From positions 1 to 64,000 of the forward strand of contig LQBI01000008.1 of assembly GCA_002030045.1 (NCBI GenBank): a stretch of DNA of 64,000 bases, in the 5' to 3' direction. This document shows, one piece after another, positions 25,850-34,386 of the stretch; within the stretch, counting starts at the first letter, position 1, and each line of letters starts with the position of its first letter. The notes under the pieces were generated by a model that saw only the letters and a list, made by a program, of their open reading frames with translations, did no database searches and was not told the origin of the DNA. The position numbers and the translations under genes are program-made. The stretch is from Candidatus Aegiribacteria sp. MLS_C. GTDB taxonomy: Bacteria > Fermentibacterota > Fermentibacteria > Fermentibacterales > JCC-6.

Positions 25850-26634
25850 CGCCTGCTCCCCTCGTCGTTCCTGCCCAGCACCCTGTGTGGCACGCCGCCG
25901 TGGGAGATCAGTTCGAAGGGGCATCCGTAGGCCCGGGAGACGGTCTCCTGTGATATGGTGTCGCCGTGGCTCACCAGAAGGCGGTTGATGCAGGCTATGC
26001 TCTTGATGTGGGAGGATACCGCGCCGACATCGTGGGTGACCATGACGATTGTCATGTTCTCGTTCATGCGCGCCAGGAGATTGAAGAAGCTCTCCTGGGT
26101 CTCGTGGTCGACGCTTGCCACCGGTTCGTCCAGCATCAGTATCTCCGGGTCCCCCGCCAGGGCCCTGGCTATGAGGACACGCTGCTTCTGGCCGCCTGAC
26201 AGGGAGTTCATGTCGGTGTACGCCAGGTCGGCCACATCCAGTCTTTCCAGGTCCTCCATGGCCCTTCTCCTGTCCTTCCCGCCGAACCAGCCCGGTCTTC
26301 CGGCGGACTTGAGCCGCCCCATCAGAACCACGTCCATGACCGTGATAGGGAAGGTCTCCTCGGGCATCACCTGGGGAACGTAGCCAACTTCACCCCATGC
26401 CTGTCCGGGAGGTCCGCCCAGGACTTCCACGGTTCCATGCCATGGTTCCAGAAGTCCCAGTATCACTTTGATAAGGGTGGACTTGCCTCCGCCGTTGGGA
26501 CCTATCACGGCCAGGAAATCGTTCCTGCATACCTCCAGGTCTATTCCGTCTATGACGGGCTTCCCCCTCTGGTAGCCGGCAGTGACATCCTCCAGGCGGA
26601 TGACCTTCTCCTGTGAAGCCGGACCTTCTTTCAT
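25846..26634 (-). CDS. znuC: Zinc/manganese ABC transporter ATPase
   Basis: This 262-residue ATPase has Walker A GPNGGGKST, signature LSGGQKQRVLIARAL, Walker B ILMLDEP and the switch His in MVTHDVG. The Q-loop region VGYVPQ is typical of metal transporters. Four-base overlaps join it to both the binding-protein gene and the permease gene, so the three are surely one transcript. Confidence 0.93.
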   Translation of the reverse strand: MKEGPASQEKVIRLEDVTAGYQRGKPVIDGIDLEVCRNDFLAVIGPNGGGKSTLIKVILGLLEPWHGTVEVLGGPPGQAWGEVGYVPQVMPEETFPITVMDVVLMGRLKSAGRPGWFGGKDRRRAMEDLERLDVADLAYTDMNSLSGGQKQRVLIARALAGDPEILMLDEPVASVDHETQESFFNLLARMNENMTIVMVTHDVGAVSSHIKSIACINRLLVSHGDTISQETVSRAYGCPFELISHGGVPHRVLGRNDEGSRR

Positions 26635-27566
26635 CTTCGAGCCCCTCCGGCAAGGACCTCCGCCACCCTGAGAAGGTTGCCGGTCCAGTCCTCCGCAAGC
26701 GGGTCCATCACGGCAACTTCACCGTCCAGCTCCGCGGCTATGGCCTCCGCCGCCGAAGTGCTGAACTGGGGGGACACGAAGACCCTCTCGATGCCGTGCT
26801 GCCTGGCGTAGTCCACCAGATCGGCCAGTTCGCCGGGTGAGGGTTCGCTGCCGCCGCTCTCAACAGGCACCTGGACCAGGTGGAACTCGTCGGCGAAGTA
26901 GCCCCAGGCCGGGTGGAACACCATGAAGCTCCTGGATTCCAGGGTGTCCAGCGCGGAATGGATTCCGGCCTGAAGCGAGTCTATCTCCCGGAGGAAGCCC
27001 TCCAGGTTCTCCATGTAAAGATCCGAGGCGGTGGTGTCCATGGAGGCAAGGGTCTCCGCCATGATCCTGGCCTGGTGCTTCACCAGTTCCGGAGACAGCC
27101 AGACGTGTGGATCCGGCGAGCCCTCCCCGTGGCTGTGGCCGCCGTGCCCGGTATTCCGGCCCCCGCCGCCGGCTGAATGCTCGATCGAGTACCTGTCTAT
27201 GGGAAGCCTTTCCAGGCCCTCGACCGTACTGACTACGATCAGGTCCGGATTCGATCCTCTGAACCTGGGGATCCAGGTCTCCTCGAATGCCACGCCCACC
27301 GTGAACCAGAACCGGGTATCGCTCATGGTCCTCATGTCCGACGGGGCAGGCTCGTACGTGGCGGGATTCGCTCCCGGCGGCACCACCACGGTTACACGAA
27401 TCCTGTCCCCTCCCACACGTTCGAGGAAGTACTTCTGGGGCAGAACGCTTACAGCTGCACGGATCAATCCGTCCCCGGCCCCCGAAGCCCCTCCGCAGGA
27501 TGAAACCGCGGCCAGCGCCATGAGCGAACAGATGGCAGTTGCGGTCAGTCTTCGGATCCTGCGCAT
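26631..27566 (-). CDS. znuA: Zinc-binding lipoprotein of the ABC transporter
   Basis: This 311-residue cluster A-I solute-binding protein has a lipoprotein signal (LAAVSSCGG). The His-rich loop (about HSAGG, then GHGGHSHGEG, then DPHVWLSP) is a hallmark of zinc-specific ZnuA. Metal ligands of this family are usually three His and one acidic residue, here likely in DPHVW, FHPAWGYF and a late Asp or Glu. The start at 27566 lies within the end of zur. Confidence 0.9.
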   Translation of the reverse strand: MRRIRRLTATAICSLMALAAVSSCGGASGAGDGLIRAAVSVLPQKYFLERVGGDRIRVTVVVPPGANPATYEPAPSDMRTMSDTRFWFTVGVAFEETWIPRFRGSNPDLIVVSTVEGLERLPIDRYSIEHSAGGGGRNTGHGGHSHGEGSPDPHVWLSPELVKHQARIMAETLASMDTTASDLYMENLEGFLREIDSLQAGIHSALDTLESRSFMVFHPAWGYFADEFHLVQVPVESGGSEPSPGELADLVDYARQHGIERVFVSPQFSTSAAEAIAAELDGEVAVMDPLAEDWTGNLLRVAEVLAGGARR

Positions 27567-27970
27567 TTGTTGCACTTCCCTTCGAGTATAAGGTCTGAAC
27601 CCTCTATCCTGAAGCCTCCCGAACTCTCTATCTCGCGGAGAAAAGCCTCCGGCAGCCTGTAGTGCACGGGGAACCGCCTGCCGCATCCCGCGCACCTGAA
27701 ATGGCCGTGGTCGGGGTAGAACTGCCTGGAGCACCTGTACCTGTGGACTCCGTCATCGTTCCTGTCGGGTCTGAGGAAGCCGGCCTTCTCCAGGGAGGCG
27801 AGACAGCGGTGGACGGAGGATATGTGGACTCCGGTGCTAAGCCTGTCCATTATGTCCCTTGCAGTGAGGCCGCAGGCGCCGTCGAGGAAGAGGCCCACCA
27901 CCTCCTTCTTGAGCGGCGTCATCCGCAGGCCCTGTTCGCGGAGCCTTTCCCATGCCCTGTTCGATTCCAC
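27545..27970 (-). CDS. zur: Fur-family regulator, probably Zur
   Basis: This 141-residue metal-sensing repressor has an N-terminal winged helix (RMTPLKKEVVGLFL, ISSVHRCLASLEKAGFL). The C-terminal dimer domain has the structural zinc cysteines CAGC and CNKC. HGHF supplies sensory metal ligands. It is the first gene of the operon with znuA, znuC and znuB, which makes zinc the likely signal. A long dyad 46 bases upstream is a candidate self-operator. Confidence 0.9.
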   Translation of the reverse strand: MESNRAWERLREQGLRMTPLKKEVVGLFLDGACGLTARDIMDRLSTGVHISSVHRCLASLEKAGFLRPDRNDDGVHRYRCSRQFYPDHGHFRCAGCGRRFPVHYRLPEAFLREIESSGGFRIEGSDLILEGKCNKCAGSED

Positions 27971-28015
27971 GCATGCCTCCTGAGTACCTTCCAGGGTCCT
28001 TTCCGCGACCCGGGC

Positions 28016-28038
28016 TTATCGCAAAGCGTTTGCAATAA
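28016..28038. promoter_or_regulatory. zur box: Candidate Zur operator (23-bp dyad)
   Basis: TTATCGCAAA-GCG-TTTGCAATAA is a 10-3-10 inverted repeat with nine of ten arm bases complementary. It lies between the divergent zur and yggS genes, 46 bases before the zur start, where an operator would overlap the promoter. The size and symmetry match Fur-family sites. The sequence is not a textbook Zur or Fur box, so the match is by form and context. Confidence 0.6.
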
Positions 28039-28104
28039 TATAGTCGGTCGCGGTGTGACAGCAAGAGCGGTATTGGCCATATTCCAGCAACCGGGAGGTG
28101 GAAT

Positions 28105-28812
28105 TTGGACATCAGCGTAGAGAGCGTGCGAGGCAACCTGGAACTGGCCAGGGAACTTATGGATAGAGCCATCCGTTCAGCCGGGGGGGAGAACGGGACG
28201 GTGAGGGTGATGGCCGTGACCAAGACGCATCCGGCGGAAGTGGTCGGTATGGCGGTGAAGGCCGGTGCGGACATGATCGGCGAGAACAGGGTAAGCGAGG
28301 GGGGCAGGAAGGTCCGCGCCCTGGGCCGCGACCTGGCCGAGTTCCACATGATAGGTCCCCTCCATACCGGTGAGGTGCGGCAGGCGGTCCGCGACTTCCA
28401 CTGGATAGATTCCCTGGACAGGGTCGACATCGCATCCGAGATAGCCAGGAGGACAGTGGAGAAGGGTGAGGAGCAGCCGGGTCTTCTTCTGGAGGTCAAC
28501 ACCTCCGGCGAGGATTCCAAGTACGGATACCCTCCAGATGCGGCGGAGCTGGAGGATGTCCTGGGCGACATTGGAGGCATGGGCCTTCGCGTCTCCGGTC
28601 TCCTGACCGTCGGTCCCCTGGGAGCCTCCGACAGGGAGGTGAGAAGTGCCTTCGCGCTTCTCAGGAAGCTTCGGGACGAACTTGCCGGCAGGTGCGGGAT
28701 CCCGCTGGAGGAGCTTTCCATGGGCATGAGCGACGATTTCCAGCTGGCAGCGGCGGAAGGGGCAACTACCGTACGGCTGGGCAGGTTCCTTTTCGGTCCC
28801 CGGAGGAGATGA
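28105..28812 (+). CDS. yggS: YggS/PLPBP family PLP homeostasis protein
   Basis: This 235-residue, single-domain alanine-racemase-fold protein binds pyridoxal phosphate and buffers its supply. The Schiff-base lysine is K40 (AVTKTHP). Family marks are GENRVSEG, FHMIGPLHTGEVRQ, LLEVNTSGEDSKYG and LSMGMSDDFQLA. It starts at TTG behind GGGAGGTG. The usual yggS-then-divIVA pairing is kept with the next gene. Confidence 0.94.
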   Translation: MDISVESVRGNLELARELMDRAIRSAGGENGTVRVMAVTKTHPAEVVGMAVKAGADMIGENRVSEGGRKVRALGRDLAEFHMIGPLHTGEVRQAVRDFHWIDSLDRVDIASEIARRTVEKGEEQPGLLLEVNTSGEDSKYGYPPDAAELEDVLGDIGGMGLRVSGLLTVGPLGASDREVRSAFALLRKLRDELAGRCGIPLEELSMGMSDDFQLAAAEGATTVRLGRFLFGPRRR

Positions 28813-28817
28813 CGGAA

Positions 28818-28845
28818 TTGACTTGCCAACGGGCGGAACTAATAT
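28818..28845 (+). promoter_or_regulatory. Promoter of the DivIVA-domain gene
   Basis: TTGACT (28818-28823) and TAATAT (28840-28845) are 16 bases apart, about 75 bases before the next start codon. Confidence 0.45.
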
Positions 28846-28921
28846 CTGTCTGAACAGTCGCGGTGCCCGCCTTATGCACATGTCCGAGTAAAGGGGTCGA
28901 ACAAGGGAATGGAGATGCACC

Positions 28922-29455
28922 TTGCGAATAACGCCGCTTGATATAAGAAGACAGAATTTCCGCAAGATAATGCGTGGATACGATGTCGACGAGGTGGAGG
29001 CCTTCCTGGAGATGGTGGCATCCGCCTGGGAGGAGCTGGTGGAGGACCTGGACAAGGCGGAAAAGGAACTCAGCGTCCTCAGGGCCAGGGCCGCCGATTT
29101 CGACCGCATGGAGGGAGCTGTGAGGGACGTCCTGGTCCAGCAGCAGCAGAGCGCCGCCCAGGCCCGCAAGGAGGCTGACCGGGAGGCGGAACTCATCATC
29201 ATGGACGCGGAGGTCAAAGCCTCCAACCTCATCTCCGAGGCCAGGGAGAGGGTCCAGGTCCTGACGGAGACCATTCGGGAGCTTCAGGACAGGAGACTGT
29301 CCGTACTATCGCAGGTAAGGTCCTTCGTCGATTCCCAGAACAGGATGCTGGACATGGAGGAGGAGAGGATAAAATCCGAGATGGTTCCCGAGGAGGAGAA
29401 GCTCCCCGGGGAGGAGGACGGCGATTCACCACTGCTGGAACTCACGGAACTATAA
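28922..29455 (+). CDS. DivIVA-domain coiled-coil protein
   Basis: This 177-residue protein starts at TTG. The N-terminal membrane-curvature domain is clear (RITPLDIRRQNFRKIMRGYD, VDEVEAFLEMV). A long coiled coil runs from about residue 35 to 145, and the tail is acidic. DivIVA-type proteins mark poles or septa. In this lineage the exact role is unknown. It sits just before the porU-like gene. Confidence 0.85.
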   Translation: MRITPLDIRRQNFRKIMRGYDVDEVEAFLEMVASAWEELVEDLDKAEKELSVLRARAADFDRMEGAVRDVLVQQQQSAAQARKEADREAELIIMDAEVKASNLISEARERVQVLTETIRELQDRRLSVLSQVRSFVDSQNRMLDMEEERIKSEMVPEEEKLPGEEDGDSPLLELTEL

Positions 29456-29473
29456 GGACATGAGGGGCGGCCT

Positions 29474-32400
29474 ATGAGTTACCTCCTGCTGATGACGGCG
29501 CTGGTTCTCCAGTACGGCGGGACCGGCAATGCCTGGGATTCCGTGCGTGAGGCTGCAGAGGCGGATGTGCGGGTGGGCGCGTCTGAGACCGTCCTCATCT
29601 GGGAGTGCCCGGAGCTGATACCTCTTGAAGTGCCCCTTGAAGGCGTCGTCGGATACATGGCGGAAGGATGCTCCTTCGCGGGTGACGATGGCGGTATCCT
29701 GCTTCCGGCCGCCTACCTGTTCTTCGCAGTGCCTCCGGATTCGGATTGCGAGCTGGAGGTTTTCCCGGAAGGCGCCCGTAGCCTGGGCCGGCACCAGGTG
29801 GCGAATGTGGAGGTCTCCGAAGAGGGAATGGACGTCTACACCGTCGCGGAACCGGGAAGCCAGCCCTCTGAATGGGGCGGGATCGTCCACCGTGGGACCT
29901 TCAGGAGGGCCGGCTACGCAATGGTGAGGCTCAATCCGGTGATACTCGACGGCGACGGGCTCATGACCGCCCGCAGCCTGACCGTGCGGCTTTCCTACGA
30001 TGGAAGGACTGCGCCATCCCCCGCCGGGGGGACCTCGGGCGCCATCTTCGACCTCCTGTTCGAGGGGGGTGACAGGGTATGGCAGTCCCCTCCCGAGAGA
30101 CAGGGTCCGGGACCCTTCTGGGGTCTTCCCTGGTACCGCATGGAAGTCGATACCGCAGGGATGTACAGTGTCGAATGCTCCGAAGTCCCGCAGGCCGAGG
30201 GAGCCCCTTCCGCCAGCCTTGCCCTCTTCTGCGGCATGGGCAGGGAGATGGGCGATGCCCCCTGGGAGAACGCCTACACCCCCAGGCCAGTGCCGATACT
30301 GATGCTGGACGGAGGGGACGGAACCTTCGACCAGGGGGACAGTTTCATCTTCTTCGGCCGCGGTCTCTCCTGGTGGGAGGCCGATGGCCAGTCCATGCCG
30401 GGCCATTACGGACACCGGTTCGACGACGCCAACGTCTACTGGCTCACCTGGGGCGGCGAGAACGGACAGAGGATGGCCGAGCAGAACGGGGAACTCACCG
30501 GGGCCCCGGCCATGCCCGATACCTTCCTGGGCAGGATCCACCGGGAGCAGAACACCGAGAGGTGCAGGGGGACCGCGGGTTTCGAGGACGACTGGGCCTG
30601 GCTCCGCTCCACCGGAGGTTCCGACAGCTGGCACTACTTCGACTTCGAGGCCCCCGGGGCCACCGGTGACGGCTACCTGAGGATGCGCCTGGCCTCCACC
30701 ACGGGAATACAGCACAGGGTCAGGGTTTACCTGAATTCGGAGTTCATGGCCGATACCAGCTGGTCCGGGACCGGCTTCATGGATGTCTTCTGCGGGCTTG
30801 AGGGGATACAGCCCGGCGGCAACAGCCTGGCCCTGGAGATAGTGCGGGATTACGGCAGCGACGAGCTATTCATGGACTGGTTCCAGGTATTCCCCTGGAC
30901 CGGGTGCACGTCTTCCCCCGTGGTCCAGGTTCCCCTGGAATGGTGGCCCGAGTACGAAAGGCATTCCCTTGACTGGGGTGAGGGCCTGGAGGACGCTCTG
31001 GTGTTCCTGGTGAGCGGCGATACGCTGGCCCGGAGGGTACTTCCGGACGATCCCCGGGTCTTCGAGTTCCAGGTCCCGGCCGACTGGGAGGCAAGGGAGC
31101 TCTGGATAGTGGGCGAAAACGGGCTTCTGACACCCCAGGCCATCACCTACAGGACCCCGGGACGCATAGCGGGGACCGTGACAGGGGCCGGTTGCGTCTA
31201 CATCGCCGCAGACCAGTTCCTGGACGATATCGAGCCTCTCTCCGACAGGTACGGGACCCTTTCCTTCTCCGCGTCGGAGGTGTACGAGGAGTTCAACGGC
31301 GGCGTGCGTGACCCGGGAGCCATAAGGGCCCTGGTCTCACGCATGATGGCCTCCTGGGACCCGATCCCCGCCGATCTGGTCCTGGTGGGGGGTGGCACAT
31401 GGGATCCCAGGAATTTCGTTTTCTCCAAACCGTCCCTTATAGACGTCCTCTACCTGGGCACCACCACCATCGTCAGCGACGACGAGTTCGCCGTCGTGGA
31501 CGGGATGACCGCCCCACAGACGGCGGTATCCAGGATAGGGGTCTGCAACGCCACCGATCTCCAGAGGGTGGTGCAGAGATCCGTCGAATACAGGTCAGGC
31601 ATGAACCGCGGGAGCTGGCAGACGGCGGTGATCGGAGCCGCCGACGACGAGAGGTCGCCTCTCCACGGGAGCGACGAACGCTACCACACCCAGAGCGTTG
31701 AAAGGCTCCTTACCTCCTGGCTTCCAGAAATCCTCAGGCCCGAGAAGCTCTACATGATCTTCTACGACTGGAACAGCATCTGGAGCAAGCCCGAGGCCAG
31801 GGAGGACTACATAGACCTCTGGAGCGAGGGAGCCCTCGTCTCGTTCTACCTCGGTCACGGGTCCTTCGATCAGCTGGCCGACGAGGGGCTTCTCTACCTC
31901 GAGGACACGGATGTGCTGGAATGCGGTCCCCGCCTTCCGGTAGCCTTCTTCGGCTCCTGCGACGTGGGTCGTTTTCAGGACCCTTCGTCCGAGTGCATAG
32001 GCCAGCAGGTAACCGTCTCGCAATCGGGAGGGGCGATCATAGGCGTCGCCGCCTCGGACAAGACCTCCGGCCCGATGAACGAGACCCTGATAGCAAGCAT
32101 TTTCGACCATCTCCTGGTCGAACCGGGAGTATCCGTGGGCACGGCCATACTGCTGGGAAAGCTCGACGCCGGTTATTCGACCAACAACGCCCAGTACGTT
32201 GTATTCGGCGACGGAAGCCTGCCACTGGCCTTTCCATGGGACAGCTTCGGCATGGCTGCGGACACAATGCTGGCGGGAGAGATGAACTCGCTCTCAGGGA
32301 CCGGCCCGGAACCGGGCCTCCTGATCGTGGAGGCCTGGGAGTCCTGCATTCCCGATACCTATTACACCTTCAGGCAGTCGCTGCCCATCGGCTACCTGTC

Positions 32401-33235
32401 CATACCGGGGAGGTACTACTACGGCACAGCCGCCGCCCAGCCGGATTATTCCCTCGAGATGTTCGTCCCCATCGATGCTGACACCGGCAGGTCGGCCAGG
32501 ACGCAGATGGTTCTCCTGAGTGACGGGGGCCTCTCGACGGCCTCCTCGTATCCGGGGTGGCTGCTTCGGGGCGATCCGGGACAGGATGCGCAGGGGCCGG
32601 ATATCGAACTCTGGATCGAGGGGTACAGGTACGCCACCCGGCCTGAGGTTTCGGGTGAGATCGTCGCCAGTGCGATACTGTCTGACAGCTCGGGCATCAA
32701 CCTCCTCGGAGGGGTTGGACGGCAGCTGGTCCTCTACGTGGACGGCGCGCCGCAGGACGTCTCGTCACTTTTTCAGTACGACAGGGGATCCAGCACCACA
32801 GGCAGCCTGAGCTGCAACATAGGCGAACTTGAGCCGGGTCCCCATACCCTCGGGCTTCGAGCGGCGGACGGTCTCCTCAACATTTCCGAGGAGGAGATCG
32901 ACATCACGGTTACCGAGGACAACAGCTTCATGATACTCGAGGTATTTCCCTATCCGAATCCCTGCTCCGACGGCACTTCGATAAACTGGACCCAGACCGC
33001 TCCGGGGACCGTGGGCATATCCGTCTTCACCGTCGCGGGCAGAAGGGTGGCCGCCTTCGGGAACATCGAGGGGAGCGCAGGATATAACCAGTGCTGGTGG
33101 GACTGCCGGGACGCTGACGGCGATGAGGTGGCCAGCGGATCGTATATTTTCGTGGTTGCCCCTGACATGCCCGGCGGCGATGCCGGATCATCTTCGGTTA
33201 CCGGGATCATCGCGGTGGTCAGAGGGCAGGACTGA
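29474..33235 (+). CDS. porU: PorU-like C25 peptidase (T9SS sortase candidate)
   Basis: This 1253-residue secreted protein has a C25 catalytic domain with His795 (YLGHGSFDQLADE) and Cys829 (AFFGSCDVG). The long N-terminal beta-rich half, the size near that of PorU, and the PorV-like gene directly downstream all match the porU-porV pair of Bacteroidota. PorU cleaves sorting domains from cargo and attaches it to the surface. The C-terminus (YPNPCSDGT, VFTVAGRRVA, ASGSYIFVV) is itself a sorting domain, as in PorU. A plain gingipain-type protease is the alternative. Confidence 0.78.
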   Translation: MSYLLLMTALVLQYGGTGNAWDSVREAAEADVRVGASETVLIWECPELIPLEVPLEGVVGYMAEGCSFAGDDGGILLPAAYLFFAVPPDSDCELEVFPEGARSLGRHQVANVEVSEEGMDVYTVAEPGSQPSEWGGIVHRGTFRRAGYAMVRLNPVILDGDGLMTARSLTVRLSYDGRTAPSPAGGTSGAIFDLLFEGGDRVWQSPPERQGPGPFWGLPWYRMEVDTAGMYSVECSEVPQAEGAPSASLALFCGMGREMGDAPWENAYTPRPVPILMLDGGDGTFDQGDSFIFFGRGLSWWEADGQSMPGHYGHRFDDANVYWLTWGGENGQRMAEQNGELTGAPAMPDTFLGRIHREQNTERCRGTAGFEDDWAWLRSTGGSDSWHYFDFEAPGATGDGYLRMRLASTTGIQHRVRVYLNSEFMADTSWSGTGFMDVFCGLEGIQPGGNSLALEIVRDYGSDELFMDWFQVFPWTGCTSSPVVQVPLEWWPEYERHSLDWGEGLEDALVFLVSGDTLARRVLPDDPRVFEFQVPADWEARELWIVGENGLLTPQAITYRTPGRIAGTVTGAGCVYIAADQFLDDIEPLSDRYGTLSFSASEVYEEFNGGVRDPGAIRALVSRMMASWDPIPADLVLVGGGTWDPRNFVFSKPSLIDVLYLGTTTIVSDDEFAVVDGMTAPQTAVSRIGVCNATDLQRVVQRSVEYRSGMNRGSWQTAVIGAADDERSPLHGSDERYHTQSVERLLTSWLPEILRPEKLYMIFYDWNSIWSKPEAREDYIDLWSEGALVSFYLGHGSFDQLADEGLLYLEDTDVLECGPRLPVAFFGSCDVGRFQDPSSECIGQQVTVSQSGGAIIGVAASDKTSGPMNETLIASIFDHLLVEPGVSVGTAILLGKLDAGYSTNNAQYVVFGDGSLPLAFPWDSFGMAADTMLAGEMNSLSGTGPEPGLLIVEAWESCIPDTYYTFRQSLPIGYLSIPGRYYYGTAAAQPDYSLEMFVPIDADTGRSARTQMVLLSDGGLSTASSYPGWLLRGDPGQDAQGPDIELWIEGYRYATRPEVSGEIVASAILSDSSGINLLGGVGRQLVLYVDGAPQDVSSLFQYDRGSSTTGSLSCNIGELEPGPHTLGLRAADGLLNISEEEIDITVTEDNSFMILEVFPYPNPCSDGTSINWTQTAPGTVGISVFTVAGRRVAAFGNIEGSAGYNQCWWDCRDADGDEVASGSYIFVVAPDMPGGDAGSSSVTGIIAVVRGQD

Positions 33236-33375
33236 ACCGGTCGATGAATGGGCCGGTCTGTCCGGTGAAGAGGACCGGGTGAAGGAACCCGCACCTGTCC
33301 TGGCGTGTTACGCTCCTTGACTGGTATGGATAACTCAGGCCGAAGCAGGACTTCGGTGTATCTCAGGAGGAACCG

Positions 33376-34380
33376 ATGATCAAAGGACTAGTTCTCTTTC
33401 TCGCAGTTCTTGCTTTGGCCGGCGTTTCCGGCGGATCCACCGCCAGCGTCATCTGGATGACCATAACCCCCGGTGCCAGGCCCAACGGAATGGGCGAGGC
33501 CTTCACCGCCATGGCCGACGACGCCACCGCCTCGTACTGGAACCCGGCGGGGCTGGCCTTCGCGGACACCACGGGGCAGGAGATAACCCTGCAGCACAGC
33601 AACTGGCTGCCGCAGCTGGCGGACGATCTCTACTACGAGTTCCTCGGATACTCGAACTACATCGACGGCTGGGGCGGAGTGGGCGGCAACATAACCTTCA
33701 TGTCCATGGGAGAGCAGCTGGAGACCACCGAATCAGGCCAGGAACTCGGCGAGTTCTACTCATACGGCATTGCCCTGACCGGCTCCTTCGGTACCGAAGT
33801 GGCACCCGGAGTCTCCGTCGGACTGGGCCTCAAGTTCATATACGATCATCTCTACTACGAGGATTCCGGCAAGGGGACCTCCTTCGGCGCAGACCTGGGC
33901 GTCCTGTACCAGCTTCCGATGGAGCAGCTGGGCATAGGGAACATAGGCCGGATCAACCTTGGAGCCAGCCTGGCGAACCTCGGTCCCAACATGAGCTACG
34001 GTGGAAGCACCGAGAACAACCCGCTGCCCAGGACTCTCCGCGTTGGAATGGCCTACGTCCCGTTCGACAGTCACCTCACGAGGCTCAGCTGTACGGCGGA
34101 CTACAGCAAGATACTGGTGAACGTCGACGACGGCATCGGTGAGGAGTTCAACGAGAACAAGTGGGGTGCCGGCGCCGAATTCTGGTACTACGACCTGCTG
34201 GCCCTGAGGGCCGGTTACATACACGATACCGAGGGCATCTCCACCATACAGGGTCCCACCTTCGGCGCCGGTCTTCAGTACTCGGGCTTCCAGCTGGACA
34301 TGGCCTTCATACCTGTAGAGGAGAACCTCCAGGGTTCAGGCAAGTACAATTCCAAGTACTCGCTGTCCGTAAGGTTCTAG
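33376..34380 (+). CDS. porV: PorV-like outer-membrane beta-barrel (T9SS)
   Basis: This 334-residue protein has a signal peptide and is then rich in alternating aromatic strands, ending in Phe (YSLSVRF) as outer-membrane barrels do. The N-terminal segment GARPNGMGEAFTAMADDATA, then SYWNPAGLAF, is the FadL/PorV-type plug motif. PorV carries cargo from the T9SS translocon to the PorU sortase. Neighbourhood with the C25 protein supports that role over a general FadL-like transporter. AGGAGGA precedes the ATG. Confidence 0.8.
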   Translation: MIKGLVLFLAVLALAGVSGGSTASVIWMTITPGARPNGMGEAFTAMADDATASYWNPAGLAFADTTGQEITLQHSNWLPQLADDLYYEFLGYSNYIDGWGGVGGNITFMSMGEQLETTESGQELGEFYSYGIALTGSFGTEVAPGVSVGLGLKFIYDHLYYEDSGKGTSFGADLGVLYQLPMEQLGIGNIGRINLGASLANLGPNMSYGGSTENNPLPRTLRVGMAYVPFDSHLTRLSCTADYSKILVNVDDGIGEEFNENKWGAGAEFWYYDLLALRAGYIHDTEGISTIQGPTFGAGLQYSGFQLDMAFIPVEENLQGSGKYNSKYSLSVRF

Positions 34381-34386
34381 GGTTCG

